A stretch of DNA of 50,353 bases. Source: Terriglobia bacterium (GTDB lineage: Bacteria; Acidobacteriota; Terriglobia; Bryobacterales; Bryobacteraceae). Shown here piece after piece: positions 24,309-34,613 of this stretch. The notes beneath the pieces are model-generated. The model was not told the origin of the DNA. It did not search any database and saw only the letters and a list, made by a program, of their open reading frames with translations. Where the stretch lies: NCBI GenBank assembly GCA_010084195.1, contig RGPS01000016.1, forward strand, positions 1 to 50,353, read 5' to 3'. Each line of letters opens with the position of its first letter. Position 1 is the first letter of the stretch. The position numbers and the translations under genes were made by a program.

Positions 24309-25646
24309 ATGCGATCCCTCGTCCTCCTGCTTGTGGCAGCTTTCCTGTTGCCGGCTCAGGCCGTCACCTTCAACAAAGACATAGCGCCCATCATCTACCA
24401 GAACTGCGCAGCCTGCCATAGGCCGGGCGAAGCCGCCCCTTTCTCGCTGCTGTCTTATGCGGACGTCGCGAAGAAGGGCACCACGCTTGCCGGGGCAGTC
24501 GCGTCACGCTACATGCCGCCATGGAAGGCTGATCCCGCATCGTATGAATATCGCGACCAGCGGCGGCTGACCGACGCGCAGATCGCCTTGATCCAGACCT
24601 GGGTGAAGCAGGGCATGCCCGAAGGTGCCGCGAAAGATCGCACGGCCCCTCCCACCTTCGCTTCCGGTTGGCGCCTGGGCGAGCCCGACCTTGTGGTGGA
24701 GATGCCGGCCACATTTCACATCCCGGCAGAGGGTGCCGATATCTACCGCAACATTGCACTGCCCCTTGGCCTGAACGAAGACAAGTGGATCACTGCGATT
24801 GAGATGCACCCCACCGCCCGCGCTGCGGTTCACCACGTTCTCTATTTCGCAGATCCCAACGGCAAGGCGCATGACAAGTCTGATGGCCCCGAACCCGGCT
24901 TTGGTGGTATGCGCGCCGGCGGAGCCACCGTTTCACTGGGAGGCTGGGCCGTCGGCGCTCAGCCCCAGTTCTTCCCCGAAGGCCTCGCCCTCAGCGTCAC
25001 CAAAGGCTCCGACCTGGTGATGCAGTATCACTTCCACCCGACCGGCAAGCCTCTTGAAGAAAAGGCTAGAATCGGCCTTTATTTCGCGAAGAAGGCCCCG
25101 GAACGGCAAATGGTGGCTATCCAGCTTCCGCCCGTCTACTCACTCTTCGAAGGCCTGGACATTACCCCCGGTGATAAAGACTACGTCGTGAAGGATTCCT
25201 ACACGCTGCCTGCTGCCATGGACGCGGTGGGGGTGTCGGCCCACGCCCACTATCTGGGCAAGATTCTGAAGATGACCGCCACCCTGCCATCCGGTGAGGT
25301 AAAAACGCTTCTCGCCATCTCGGACTGGGATTTCGCCTGGCAAGACCGCTACTTCTTCAAGGATTTCGTCGCGTTGCCGAAGGGGACCCGTCTCGACGCC
25401 GAAGTCCACTGGGATAACTCGGCAAACAACCCGCGTAACCCGTCCAGCCCGCCGCAGCATGTCGAATGGGGCGAACAATCGAAGGATGAAATGGGAACCG
25501 TGACCCTGATTGCAGTGCCCCGCTCCGGCGAGGATCTGCCGCTGCTCCGCTCGGAAATCCGCCAGCGGACTACATCCGCCGCGACAAAGCGCGTCATGCG
25601 GGATCCGAAGTTCGCGCTCAAGCTGCGTGCCCTCATGGCGCAATAG
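24309..25646 (+). CDS. cytochrome c fused to a type II copper monooxygenase-like domain
   Basis: A 445-residue exported protein. Signal peptide 1-18, then a single haem site C33-AAC-H37 followed by RPGEAAPFSLLSYADVAK, MPPWKAD and a cytochrome-like fold to about 115. The C-terminal part follows the PHM/ascorbate-dependent monooxygenase pattern with copper-ligand candidates in AAVHHVLYF, MQYHFHPTG and AHAHYLGK. Peptidyl-hydroxylating relatives use two copper sites and an electron donor; the fused haem could be that donor. The natural substrate in Acidobacteria is unknown. TACACT at 24296-24301 lies seven bases before the ATG and there is no Shine-Dalgarno, so the message may be leaderless. Confidence 0.78.
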   Translation: MRSLVLLLVAAFLLPAQAVTFNKDIAPIIYQNCAACHRPGEAAPFSLLSYADVAKKGTTLAGAVASRYMPPWKADPASYEYRDQRRLTDAQIALIQTWVKQGMPEGAAKDRTAPPTFASGWRLGEPDLVVEMPATFHIPAEGADIYRNIALPLGLNEDKWITAIEMHPTARAAVHHVLYFADPNGKAHDKSDGPEPGFGGMRAGGATVSLGGWAVGAQPQFFPEGLALSVTKGSDLVMQYHFHPTGKPLEEKARIGLYFAKKAPERQMVAIQLPPVYSLFEGLDITPGDKDYVVKDSYTLPAAMDAVGVSAHAHYLGKILKMTATLPSGEVKTLLAISDWDFAWQDRYFFKDFVALPKGTRLDAEVHWDNSANNPRNPSSPPQHVEWGEQSKDEMGTVTLIAVPRSGEDLPLLRSEIRQRTTSAATKRVMRDPKFALKLRALMAQ

Positions 25647-25661
25647 GATGGCGCGGTAAAT

Positions 25662-26222
25662 ATGAAAGCCCTGCTGCTGCTTGCGCTGGCTGCAATAACG
25701 AACCCAAACGTTCGCGTTACCGACGTCACAGGTACCGAACGCCAGCCCCTGAAACCGGCGAGGGGCGAGACTTCAGCCATCTTCTTCGTCTCCCACGATT
25801 GCCCGATCTCGAACTACTACGCCCAGGAAATCCGCCGTATCTGTGAGCAGTATGGCGATAAAGGCCTGCGCTGCTCGCTGGTTTACGTTGACCCCACGTT
25901 CACCAACGCAGCTGCCGCAAAACACGCCGAAGAATATGCGCACGGCCCATACCCTCGCATCGTAGACCGGACCCACGCGCTGGTTACCGCAACCAGGGCG
26001 ACCGTAACCCCGCAGGTGTTCGTGATCCGGGACGACAAGTCTGTCGCCTACAACGGCCGAATCGACGACTTCTACGTGGCCCTGGGCAAGAAGCGGCGGA
26101 TCGTTACCGAGCGGGATCTCCGCGATGCGCTCGACGCGGTTTTCTCCGGGAAGACAGTCGCGAAGCCGGAGTCCAAACCCGTCGGCTGCTTCATCCCTGA
26201 TCTCGCGGCCTTCGGCAAATGA
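25662..26222 (+). CDS. redoxin/thioredoxin-fold protein, exported
   Basis: A 186-residue protein of the AhpC/TSA-redoxin superfamily. The N-terminus is hydrophobic (KALLLLALAAI), and the active-site segment reads FFVSHDCPISNYYAQEI with a single Cys, typical of a group often found beside cytochrome c-copper monooxygenase genes. Further parts are VTPQVFVIRDDKSVAYNGRIDD and a second Cys in PVGCFIPD near the end. It likely handles thiols or peroxide for the upstream enzyme. The spacing to that gene is 15 bp, and the next gene overlaps by ATGA. Confidence 0.75.
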   Translation: MKALLLLALAAITNPNVRVTDVTGTERQPLKPARGETSAIFFVSHDCPISNYYAQEIRRICEQYGDKGLRCSLVYVDPTFTNAAAAKHAEEYAHGPYPRIVDRTHALVTATRATVTPQVFVIRDDKSVAYNGRIDDFYVALGKKRRIVTERDLRDALDAVFSGKTVAKPESKPVGCFIPDLAAFGK

Positions 26223-27826
26223 GGCCCTGGCTCCTGCTCGCCTGCGCGGCGTCGCTGTCCGCACAACAGACACCCGTCATCCTGATCTCCCTCGACACCC
26301 TTCGGGCTGACCGCCTCGGCAGCTACGGCTACAAGCCCGCGAAGACCCCACATCTGGATCGCTGGGCCGGCGAAGGAACTGTTTATGAGCAGGCATCAAC
26401 CCCAGTCCCGCTGACCCTGCCGGCCCACACCGCGCTCATGACCTCGACCCTGCCCTTTGAAAATGGCGTCGAGTCCAACGCCAGTACAGTGCCGCCCGGC
26501 ATCTTCACCTTGGCTTCGTTTTTTCATGCCCGAGGCTATCGGACCGGGGCCTTTGTCGGCAGCATCTTCCTCGAAAAGCAACTCGGCCTCGACGTAGGTT
26601 TTAATACGTACGATAGTCCCTTTGACTTCGGGGCCTTCTCCCGGCTCTCCGGCGAGGCTTTGGCGGCGGGGACAGCAAAACGGGAACGCCGTCCGGGGCC
26701 GCTCGTCCTGCGGGCCGCCACCCAGTGGCTCAACGCCCAGGGAAATCAGCCGACCTTCACGTTCGTGCACCTGTTCGATATGCACAAGCCGTGGGCGCAG
26801 GCTTCGTACGACGAGCAACTGGCCGCCGTCGACACCATGCTGGGCAACTTCCGCCAGAGCCTGGAGCGCTCAGGGTTGTGGGACAAGGCGCTGGTAATTC
26901 TTGTAGCCGACCACGGTGAAGGTCTCGGCGACCACGGCGAGTCCGACCACGGCTATTTCCTGTACGAAAGCACCCTGCACATCCCGCTGATCGTGCACTG
27001 GCCGAAGTCGGACCCGACACACCCGCAGCGTGTAGCTGAACCCGTCAGCCTGATCGATGTCGCACCCACCATCGTCGAATATCTGAAGCTCCCGAAGCCG
27101 GCCTCTTTTCACGGTCGTAGTTTCCTCGACGCCGCGCCACGACCCGTTGTATCGGCCAGCGTCTACGCGCACGACAGTTTCGGTTGGGCACCGCTTCGAA
27201 GCCTGCGCCAGGGCCAGTTGAAGTACATTGATGCTCCCAGGGAAGAGCTGTACGACCTGGCTGGGGACCCTGGTGAGAAACGAAACCTGGCCGCCAACCG
27301 AAAGCCCGACGCGGCAAAAATGAAAGCCCAACTCACCCGACTACAAAAGGTTTCGTCGGCAAGCCCGGCGACGAACCGGAATGAAGCGCTGAAGTCCCTG
27401 GGGTATATCGGTCCGGGGCCGAAGGCACGTGCGGTGATGCCACCTGCGGACCCCAAGGACCGCCTGCCGATCCTGATTCAATATGATGCGGCGCTCAGTT
27501 TGATGGCGTCCGGACGAACCGCCGCCGCTGTCGCCGCCTTCCGAAAGATCCTGATGGCAGACCCTGGCAATCTCCTCGCACGTCGTGATCTCGGCGTGGG
27601 CCTCATCGAACTCAAGCGTTTCGAAGAAGCGATCTCTGAGCTCCGCACGGTAGCTGCGACCGCTGTTGAGGACTATGTAACACGCTATGAACTCGGCCTC
27701 GCGCTGGAAGCCACCGGCAAGCTGCCGGCGGCACTGGATCAGTTCCGGGCAGCCTGTCAGCTTGCAACCGGTGCCGCCCAGTGCGTTGCTGCGCTACAAA
27801 GAGTCCAGGCGAAACTCCCGAAATAG
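26219..27826 (+). CDS. sulfatase-like (alkaline phosphatase superfamily) protein with C-terminal TPRs, exported
   Basis: A 535-residue protein with signal peptide 1-16. The metal-binding pieces are SLDTLRADRLGSYGY, VADHGEGLGDHGESDHG and the DLAGDPGEKRNL end of the sulfatase fold. The nucleophile site reads VPLTLPAHTALMT: Thr66 stands where formylglycine sulfatases have Cys or Ser and the following Arg is a His, so it is not a classical formylglycine sulfatase. Thr nucleophiles occur in phosphodiesterase branches of the superfamily. From about residue 420 on there are two to three TPR units (LSLMASGRTAAAVAAFRKIL, RYELGLALEATGKLPAALDQF). The ATGA overlap ties it to the redoxin. Substrate unknown. 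Confidence 0.8.
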   Translation: MRPWLLLACAASLSAQQTPVILISLDTLRADRLGSYGYKPAKTPHLDRWAGEGTVYEQASTPVPLTLPAHTALMTSTLPFENGVESNASTVPPGIFTLASFFHARGYRTGAFVGSIFLEKQLGLDVGFNTYDSPFDFGAFSRLSGEALAAGTAKRERRPGPLVLRAATQWLNAQGNQPTFTFVHLFDMHKPWAQASYDEQLAAVDTMLGNFRQSLERSGLWDKALVILVADHGEGLGDHGESDHGYFLYESTLHIPLIVHWPKSDPTHPQRVAEPVSLIDVAPTIVEYLKLPKPASFHGRSFLDAAPRPVVSASVYAHDSFGWAPLRSLRQGQLKYIDAPREELYDLAGDPGEKRNLAANRKPDAAKMKAQLTRLQKVSSASPATNRNEALKSLGYIGPGPKARAVMPPADPKDRLPILIQYDAALSLMASGRTAAAVAAFRKILMADPGNLLARRDLGVGLIELKRFEEAISELRTVAATAVEDYVTRYELGLALEATGKLPAALDQFRAACQLATGAAQCVAALQRVQAKLPK

Positions 27827-27828
27827 CC

Positions 27829-28671
27829 CTACTCCGTGCCGTATCCGATTTCGAGGCGACGTGCCCGAATCCCGGCCCAGATCATCACAAATGCGGCCAG
27901 AAGCAACAGGTTGGCAATCGCCATGGAGGCCGGTGCCGGATCGATGTCGAAGATCAGCAGGTTCCACACACCACCACCATTGTCCTTGGGTGCAGGAATC
28001 GAAATTGGACAGACAGACTTCAGCCAGTAGATGACCGAGATTTTCTTCAGCATGGCCGGCAGGACGCCGTTGGCCGCTTCCCACAACAGAATGCCGGTTG
28101 CAGGTACCAGAGGGTTCTTGTAGCGGACACCGGCCCACAAAAAAACGCTTCCGTAGCCAAGACAGGCCAGAGCCGCCGCCAGCAAATATGAGATCAGGTG
28201 TGACAGGCCTGGACCATTAAACATGTAGGCCCAGAGCAGATCTGTCGGGTGGTGCATGAACATGCCCACCCACTGCACCAGCACCGAACCGCAGAAGATC
28301 GTAATTGCGGCCGCCAGACCTGAGATGAATTTTCCGGCAATCAGGACCTCGCGACGCACCGGACCCAGCAGGTAGAAATGCAGGCTCTTATCCAGCATCT
28401 CCCCTCGGATCAGGTTGATGAAAATACCCACGCAACCGAAGAATATCGCAATTCGGAGGTAGTAGAACTGAAAGATCCCGGCAAAGATCTGGGCATCATT
28501 TCCGAGTTGGTCCGTCTCACGAGAGAGCGAGTGTCCAATCATCGGCACCGCCGGACTCAGGGCCAGCAGATAAATCCATAGACCACGTTTGGACAGGAAC
28601 GTCCGTGCGATATCGATGCGCACAATGGCCAGAATCTGACGTTTCCAAAGGTTAAGTTGCGCTGGGTTCAT
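27829..28671 (-). CDS. ABC-2 type permease
   Basis: A 280-residue membrane protein with about six helices and the long first loop of ABC-2 permeases ([48 protein letters not shown]). It is the last gene of the sigma/FecR operon and starts in an ATGA overlap with the ATPase upstream. It ends two bases from the stop of the convergent sulfatase gene. With that ATPase it should form an exporter or membrane-remodelling unit; the substrate is not evident. Confidence 0.82.
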   Translation of the reverse strand: MNPAQLNLWKRQILAIVRIDIARTFLSKRGLWIYLLALSPAVPMIGHSLSRETDQLGNDAQIFAGIFQFYYLRIAIFFGCVGIFINLIRGEMLDKSLHFYLLGPVRREVLIAGKFISGLAAAITIFCGSVLVQWVGMFMHHPTDLLWAYMFNGPGLSHLISYLLAAALACLGYGSVFLWAGVRYKNPLVPATGILLWEAANGVLPAMLKKISVIYWLKSVCPISIPAPKDNGGGVWNLLIFDIDPAPASMAIANLLLLAAFVMIWAGIRARRLEIGYGTE

Positions 28672-29606
28672 TTCGTGGATTCCTCGGTACCAATCAGGTA
28701 CCCATAGATCGACTGCGCATCGTCATCCGCCGGCGCGACAGATTCGATGGTCACCCCATTGAGGGCAATCTGGTTTAACAGCTTGTAGAAGCTGTCCGCA
28801 GAGCGGGTCCGAACCACCAGGCCGGCCCGATCCGCATGAACGCGAGCTTCCACAACCTGCTCGTGATGGAACAACTGTGAAGCCAGATGCTCGGGTTTGT
28901 CGCACCGGATCAGGACCTGCATGGGCTGCTCAGAGATTTCATCGCGTACGCCTCGAATCTGCCCCTCGGCCACCACATAACCCTGACTCATCATGATGAC
29001 CTGATCGGAAATCAGATCCACCTCGTGCAGGATGTGACTGGAAATCAGGACATGAGAACCTTCGCGCCCCAACTCCCGAAACAGCGCAATCGTCTCGGCC
29101 CGCGCCAGAGGGTCCAGACCATTCAGCGGCTCGTCCAGGATCAGAACTTTTGGACGATGCGCCATCGCCTGCGCCAGCTTGATGCGCTGCCGCATCCCTT
29201 TGCTGTAACCCGCAATCCTGCGCCCTGCGGCCTCTTTCAGGCCTACCCGTTCAATCGCTTCCCAGGCGAGGCGCTCGGTTTCAGCGGGGCTGAAGCCAAA
29301 CAGGCGCAGGTAACAATGCACAAATTCCCACCCGGTCAAACCGCGCGGGAAACCATCGTATTGTGTTGCATAACCTGTTATCCGGAAGAAGCGCTCAGGA
29401 TCATCGGGGGAGTGGCCACAGACAATAACGCGGCCACGCGTTGGCTGCAGCAAACCCGCAAGCAGGTTCATCAATGTCGTCTTGCCGGAACCGTTCGGCC
29501 CCACCAGACTGGTGATCCCCGGAGGAATCGTCAGATGGACCTTATTGACCCCAAGAACCTCACCATAGAACTTACTGACGTTCTCGAGTTGAATATCCTG
29601 CCTCAT
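28668..29606 (-). CDS. ABC transporter ATPase
   Basis: A 312-residue ATPase: Walker [10 protein letters not shown], a [18 protein letters not shown]-loop, signature YSKGMRQR, Walker [14 protein letters not shown] and switch His in [10 protein letters not shown]. The last 90 residues after about 220 form the accessory domain seen in ABC-2 exporters. It is coupled by ATGA overlaps at both ends to one permease each side. Confidence 0.88.
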   Translation of the reverse strand: MRQDIQLENVSKFYGEVLGVNKVHLTIPPGITSLVGPNGSGKTTLMNLLAGLLQPTRGRVIVCGHSPDDPERFFRITGYATQYDGFPRGLTGWEFVHCYLRLFGFSPAETERLAWEAIERVGLKEAAGRRIAGYSKGMRQRIKLAQAMAHRPKVLILDEPLNGLDPLARAETIALFRELGREGSHVLISSHILHEVDLISDQVIMMSQGYVVAEGQIRGVRDEISEQPMQVLIRCDKPEHLASQLFHHEQVVEARVHADRAGLVVRTRSADSFYKLLNQIALNGVTIESVAPADDDAQSIYGYLIGTEESTK

Positions 29607-30463
29607 CCGGCAACCTCGCAGACCCGCAACTTACGATTGATCAGAGCCAGCAGCATGGTGCAGAATACCAGCAGAGCCACGGCAGCCGCCCAGGGTGAAA
29701 TGGGATCATTTTCAGGCGTCTTGTGCAGGAGGCCGCCGGCAACGGTGGACAGCAGATATTGGAGATCGAGGAAATAGCCATTCCCCGTTTCCATCACGTT
29801 GTTGATAACCGCCCCGAAGCCCTTTCCGGCCGCAAACACACCCAGGATCAGGGCACCAGCCACAATTTTCCAGCGGACGAAAGCCGACATCGCCAGCCCC
29901 AGCAGCATGAAAACAGCCATCAGGATCAGGCAACTTAGTAGAGTCCCGACGCCCAGATAGAAGTTGTCGGTGAACCACGTGAACCCCACCAGCGAGCTCT
30001 GCACGGCGAACACCAGCAGGCCAGGCAACAGTGTGATAGAGGCGATCAGGCTCCCCAGCACCATCCCTTTGCCGAGGATGTATTCCGAGCGGTTGAAAGG
30101 CCGCGATAAATAGACCGACAACGCACCGTTCGTCAGGTCCGGCGCCACCAGCGAGGGTCCTACAAAAGCCGTCAGAATCCCGGCCAACAGCCCCTGCCAG
30201 GAGATGAAGTTCAGAAACAAGCTGGAATCGACTTTTAGAAACCCAACCTGTTGCCCCACCAGGGCCAGCACCGAAGCGTTCTGGTTGAGATAAAGCAGGC
30301 ACAGGAGGAGGATCGGGCCGAAGAAACAACCCACATAACCGATCAGGAGCAACCGGGATTTGAAAACCGCCTGGAAGGCGTAGCGTTGCAACACAGTAAA
30401 ACGCCACAGCGGATTCGTGAGAGGTCCGCTGTAGCCGCGATAAGTGCGTTTATAGACAGCCAT
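29603..30463 (-). CDS. ABC-2 type permease
   Basis: A 286-residue membrane protein with about six helices. The N-terminus is a long amphipathic cytoplasmic stretch ([22 protein letters not shown]) and [27 protein letters not shown] is the conserved coupling loop. It lies three bases after the first ATPase and overlaps the second by ATGA, so it probably pairs with the ATPase before it. The sequence is distinct from the other permease (27829-28671), so the operon encodes two different transporters or one hetero-complex. Confidence 0.82.
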   Translation of the reverse strand: MAVYKRTYRGYSGPLTNPLWRFTVLQRYAFQAVFKSRLLLIGYVGCFFGPILLLCLLYLNQNASVLALVGQQVGFLKVDSSLFLNFISWQGLLAGILTAFVGPSLVAPDLTNGALSVYLSRPFNRSEYILGKGMVLGSLIASITLLPGLLVFAVQSSLVGFTWFTDNFYLGVGTLLSCLILMAVFMLLGLAMSAFVRWKIVAGALILGVFAAGKGFGAVINNVMETGNGYFLDLQYLLSTVAGGLLHKTPENDPISPWAAAVALLVFCTMLLALINRKLRVCEVAG

Positions 30464-30466
30464 AGC

Positions 30467-31384
30467 TTATTTTTCCATCGCTTTCAGGAAGATGTCTTCC
30501 AGGCTGTCACGCCGGAAGTTGAGACGGCGAAGTTGCACATCCCGATCGGCGGCGAGACGATAAATGTCCCGAACCTCAATGCCTTCGGGCAGGACGGTCT
30601 TGATCTTGCCCGGCCCGGTAATAGCGCAGGCGCAGCCCAGACGTTCAATCGCATCGGCAAAGGTGCCATCGTCGCCCTCGGTTTCCAGTTCCACAAAGCG
30701 CCGGTTGGAGGAGCGTTCTTCCTCCAGATTGGAGTAATGGACCACCTGCCCGGCCTTCAGAATCACGGCCTCTTCGCAGGTCTCTTCAATGTCGCGAAGG
30801 AGGTGCGAACAGATCACCAGGTGCATGGTCCCCAGCGCCCGCATTTCCTGAATCAGCTTGATCATACGGATTCTTGCCTGCGGATCCAGACCATTCGTCG
30901 GCTCGTCCAGAATCACCAGCTTCGGGCCGTGGACAATCGCCTGCGCGAGCTTCGCCATCTGCCGCATCCCGAGCGAATAGGCCCCCAGAACACGGTAACG
31001 GGCTTCCCCCAGACCCACATAAAAGAGCGCTTCGTGAGCCCGCTCCAGCGCGGCATCCGGGGGCAGGCCCGACAGTTCCGCAGCCATCCGGACAAAGGAA
31101 ATCGCCGGCATGTTCCCGATGAAGCTGTCACTCTCCGGCATGAAACCGATATTGGCGCGGATCTTGCGGGCATCGGTTCGAACGTCATACCCGAGAACCC
31201 TCGCCGTGCCTTCGGCAGGCTTCCAGAAACCAAGCAGGGTGTTGATGAGCGTGCTCTTCCCCGCCCCGTTCGGCCCCAGAAGACCAACCGTCTTGCCCCG
31301 GAGTTCCAGGTTCAGGCCCCGCAGAATCTCGCGTTTACCGATCTTCACCCGCAGGTTGTCCAGCTCAATTACGGGAGCCGTCAT
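30467..31384 (-). CDS. ABC transporter ATPase
   Basis: A 305-residue ATPase: Walker [12 protein letters not shown]-loop [11 protein letters not shown], signature [10 protein letters not shown], Walker [14 protein letters not shown], switch LVICSHLL. It has a similar accessory C-terminus to the other ATPase of the operon but clearly differs in sequence. The start overlaps the stop of the FecR protein by ATGA, so it is directly coupled to the regulator. Confidence 0.88.
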   Translation of the reverse strand: MTAPVIELDNLRVKIGKREILRGLNLELRGKTVGLLGPNGAGKSTLINTLLGFWKPAEGTARVLGYDVRTDARKIRANIGFMPESDSFIGNMPAISFVRMAAELSGLPPDAALERAHEALFYVGLGEARYRVLGAYSLGMRQMAKLAQAIVHGPKLVILDEPTNGLDPQARIRMIKLIQEMRALGTMHLVICSHLLRDIEETCEEAVILKAGQVVHYSNLEEERSSNRRFVELETEGDDGTFADAIERLGCACAITGPGKIKTVLPEGIEVRDIYRLAADRDVQLRRLNFRRDSLEDIFLKAMEK

Positions 31385-33870
31385 TTCTTGTTGTCTCCCG
31401 GGGTCAGCCGGAGACCACCCGGCATTGCCCCACCGGCGATCTGACTCAGCATCTTGAGCGGCCCCGAACCCGACATTCCCAACAACGACTCCAGATTCAT
31501 GTCAAAGATATTGCCCATGGTCGCCACATCGATCCGATCCGTGTGAGCCCAGAACCCGATGACATGCGGTGTATCCGCCTTTTTGCCCGCGCCCGGGGCT
31601 GGTGTTTCCACCCCCAACAAACTCATGATGGGAGCCAGAGTCGGCCCCAGGTTGTGATACACAACACCCGAGAAGTTCGTGGAAGCATCGTGCGGCAACT
31701 GCGCCCGGAAGGCTGCCGATTTCGACAGCGTGTACCCGGTCTGGCGGTTCTGCAACGAGCGGACCAACAGTTCCTGATTGGCAGCTGCGATCCAGTAACC
31801 GTCCGCAAAGGTCCAGTCGGCCTCAAACGGCACCTTTTCGAACTGGAGGCGATAGAAGGTCCGGCCCTCCACGTCGCTCTGGGTCAGCTTCAAGGCCCCG
31901 GTCCGCTCGTTCAAGCCCTTCGCATTGAACGCCGTGACCGTCTTCGAAATCGCGCCCTGCAAGCGTTCCGCGTAGTAGACTTCGGCCACCAGTTTCCAGC
32001 TGGGGAAAGGCAGCAGCGGTCCATCGAGAGCCACCGTCACCTCGCCACCGAAGGCACTGGCAATCTCCTGGCGGAGCGCCACGTCAGTCGAGTTTGTTTC
32101 TCCGCCGCCCGTCCTGGACAGCATCCCCATCAGGTCGTCCACGATGACGGCCGGGTTCTTCAGCAACAGAGATGCTGCGAAACCAGCGTCAGGCGAAATG
32201 TAGTCCATGGAACCCATCGGGCCAGGTGCGGAGAGCCACGCCGCCACACCTTGCCGATCATGAGCGAAGGTGATGGACGCCCTGTTTTCGGTATTTCCGG
32301 CGATTGTCCGGCTCTCGCCTATGGCGAACCGCGCATCGGCCAAGCCACCGATATTGGTCTTCTTGCCGGGCATCATTTGCGCCAGATCCGCACCCAGCAG
32401 CCAGGCTGCACCATTCTGGTACGACGAGCTCAGCTTCTGGTACAAGGGCGTGCCCTTGAAGCCACCGCTGATCCGCGTCAGTTCCGCAGGATCGGCAGCC
32501 GCCACGAACAACCCGTTGTCAAACCGCATATGTTTGTCGAACTCAGTCGCAGCTTCGGAACCGGCGGGAAGCTGGGACTTAAGAAAGACATCCAGTCCCG
32601 GCTTCACCAGTTGCGCCAGCACGATGGGTGAAGCATTCTTCGTCCCCGCAGGCAATGCGACCACGATCTCTTCTCCCAGGTAAGCGCTTGCCGTCTCCAA
32701 CTGGTGCAGGGTGCGCTCCAGTTCCGCACGGCGGGCCGGCGTGATGGAATTCCACCAGGCTGCCAGCGCCTCGCTGGTCTTCAGCCGTTCGTGGAATATC
32801 TGATTAGCCTGCGTGATCGTGCCCCCGATATTGGGAATGGCCGCCACAGCCACAACATCGGGCGGCAGCAGATCCAGCAGATTCGAGGTGTAGCGCAGGC
32901 CAGCGGGGGGAATGGCCGCAAGCTGCCGATTCAACGCGCTGAATTCGTTCAGCAGTTTTGCGTACTGTGCCGAATTCCGGCTCCACTCGAACGCTTCATG
33001 AATCGGGGCTCGGCCCAGTTCATTCCCTGTGGAAGTCACGTCGCCGCGGTGCAGAACCTCGTGCTTCTTGCCGTGGTCAACCCAGACGGTACCTTCCACC
33101 ACAGCCACGCGGGAGCCCTTGGTCCCGGCGTCTACCGCGAACACGGTACCCTTCACTTCCACGTTGCAATCGGCAGTGGCAACCATCAGGGTCCCGCTGC
33201 GCTGTTTCGCAGCTTCCACGATGATGTTGCCAAGCGACAGATGAACTGTAGAACCCTTCAAGCTTCTGGTAACGGAAAGCTGAGCCCTTTGGTTCAATTC
33301 AACTTTCGAACCATCGTTCAGCCGGAGGACAGCCGTCGAATTCCTCGCTGTGCGGACGACGTCGTTTTCGCCCAGTTCCGCCCCCGGAGCCAGAGGAGAC
33401 AGTACACTGCCGGTCACCTTGTAGAGGGCACCATCCACCACATCCACCGTGGCCCTCGGCCCTCCAGCTAACGACGGGAACTGTCTATAGCCCAGCCACC
33501 CTGCGGCGCCAGCCACGAACATGACGGAGGCTGCAATGGCCCAGCCGGAGTAGCGCGGGGCCGCAGACTTACGGGGCCGGAACTCGATCACCTGCCGTGA
33601 GCCCTCGCGGGCCTCGGCCAGGGCCTTGCGGCACCCGACGCATTCTCGTGTATGGACTTCCAGCAGCATTTTACGCGACGCATCCAGCGTTCCGGTCAGG
33701 TAAGCCGGGATCAAAGCTACGAAGCCGGCGCAGTCACGGATGGCACCAACAGGTTCTGCCGCGTCCATTTTAGGAAAGAGGCGGGCACGAACGCGGGCAG
33801 CGGCCTGTTCCATTTCAGCGGGATTGGGTTCGTTATTTCGGATTTCGGTCAGCAGATGGTCAAGCTTCAT
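31381..33870 (-). CDS. zinc-finger anti-sigma protein with FecR domain and large periplasmic part
   Basis: An 829-residue regulator. The cytoplasmic N-terminus has the anti-sigma zinc motif H73-TRE-C77-VG-C80. One membrane helix follows at about 108-126. A FecR-type domain covers about 140-290 ([60 protein letters not shown]). The remaining 500 residues are periplasmic, with no motif I know, in a beta-rich pattern similar to DUF3352-like proteins. Such proteins hold an ECF sigma factor inactive until a signal reaches the periplasmic part. It overlaps the sigma gene (ATGA) and is followed by the ABC genes, an operon whose likely role is signal-controlled export. The size of the sensor part is unusual for a FecR protein. 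Confidence 0.82.
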   Translation of the reverse strand: MKLDHLLTEIRNNEPNPAEMEQAAARVRARLFPKMDAAEPVGAIRDCAGFVALIPAYLTGTLDASRKMLLEVHTRECVGCRKALAEAREGSRQVIEFRPRKSAAPRYSGWAIAASVMFVAGAAGWLGYRQFPSLAGGPRATVDVVDGALYKVTGSVLSPLAPGAELGENDVVRTARNSTAVLRLNDGSKVELNQRAQLSVTRSLKGSTVHLSLGNIIVEAAKQRSGTLMVATADCNVEVKGTVFAVDAGTKGSRVAVVEGTVWVDHGKKHEVLHRGDVTSTGNELGRAPIHEAFEWSRNSAQYAKLLNEFSALNRQLAAIPPAGLRYTSNLLDLLPPDVVAVAAIPNIGGTITQANQIFHERLKTSEALAAWWNSITPARRAELERTLHQLETASAYLGEEIVVALPAGTKNASPIVLAQLVKPGLDVFLKSQLPAGSEAATEFDKHMRFDNGLFVAAADPAELTRISGGFKGTPLYQKLSSSYQNGAAWLLGADLAQMMPGKKTNIGGLADARFAIGESRTIAGNTENRASITFAHDRQGVAAWLSAPGPMGSMDYISPDAGFAASLLLKNPAVIVDDLMGMLSRTGGGETNSTDVALRQEIASAFGGEVTVALDGPLLPFPSWKLVAEVYYAERLQGAISKTVTAFNAKGLNERTGALKLTQSDVEGRTFYRLQFEKVPFEADWTFADGYWIAAANQELLVRSLQNRQTGYTLSKSAAFRAQLPHDASTNFSGVVYHNLGPTLAPIMSLLGVETPAPGAGKKADTPHVIGFWAHTDRIDVATMGNIFDMNLESLLGMSGSGPLKMLSQIAGGAMPGGLRLTPGDNKK

Positions 33871-34436
33871 TTCAGGCCTCCGAGTTGTCGGATTTCGTTT
33901 TGCAACTGTTTGCGGGCACGGTGCAGCGTGACCGAAACGACCAGAGTGGAAACGCCGAACATGTCGGCAATTTCGGAATTGGAATGCCCTTCGAGGAACC
34001 GGAGCGCGAACATCTCGGCGGTTCTGCCGCCCAGTTTCGCCATCGCCATTCGCAGAACTTCGCGAAGGTCGCTCCGTTCGGCATGGTTCGCCGCATCAAC
34101 AGGCTCGGCCGATTTCTCCAGCGAGACATTCTTGCGGGACTTCAGCTCCAGCAGGTTGATGGAGGCATTCACCGCCGCTCGCCGGAGGTAACCCTCAGGA
34201 TTTTCAATCAGATCAGCCGAGATGTCTCGTCCAGCCAGCCGCAGGAAAACGGTCTGCAGGACATCCTCCGCATCGGCCGCATTGCCGGTTACGCGCCACG
34301 CCGCCCCGTAAACCAGGCGGTGGTGGGCGTCGAACAGACGCTCCAGAGCCAAGGGCCCGGAACCCAGATGGGTTGTCGGGAAGGGGACGAGATTGGGCAT
34401 AGGGTTTATTGCGTGTGCTCCAGTCGCCAGTTGCAT
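33867..34436 (-). CDS. ECF-family RNA polymerase sigma factor
   Basis: A 189-residue sigma factor. Region 2 is LFDAHHRLVYGAAWRVTGNAADAEDVLQTVFLRLA, region 4 is LREVLRMAMAKLGGRTAEMFALRFLEGHSNSEIADMFGVSTLVVSVTLHRARKQL with the DNA-binding helix. It starts at ATG 34436 or, less likely, ATG 34400; no Shine-Dalgarno is seen at either. TACCCT lies five bases before 34436. It is the first gene of a six-gene operon with its anti-sigma partner next. The 177 bp to the divergent dipeptidase gene should hold both promoters. ECF operons normally control themselves. Confidence 0.87.
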   Translation of the reverse strand: MQLATGAHAINPMPNLVPFPTTHLGSGPLALERLFDAHHRLVYGAAWRVTGNAADAEDVLQTVFLRLAGRDISADLIENPEGYLRRAAVNASINLLELKSRKNVSLEKSAEPVDAANHAERSDLREVLRMAMAKLGGRTAEMFALRFLEGHSNSEIADMFGVSTLVVSVTLHRARKQLQNEIRQLGGLK

Positions 34437-34613
34437 TCACTAGGGTAGACCGGGAGCAACGTGGATTATTACACGGCATGAAAAAAGTCCTCACCTCCTT
34501 TTTTGCCGGTTGGTAGCATAAGGAAGGCTCGTTCCTTCGACCCCTGTCGGTCATCAGTTTTCACTCCATACGGTTTCCCCCCGGAAGCAACTGCAGGGGT
34601 ACAGGAAGGTTCT

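Noticed and set aside
26219-27826. Formylglycine sulfatase
   Set aside because: The Cys/Ser-x-Pro-x-Arg motif is absent; the site reads Thr-Leu-Pro-Ala-His, so I call it only sulfatase-like.
34481-34504. AAAAAAG/CTTTTTT inverted repeat between the sigma factor and the dipeptidase
   Set aside because: Arms are almost only A/T with a 10-nt loop; it lies in a promoter region between divergent genes, so a terminator makes no sense and no operator can be argued.
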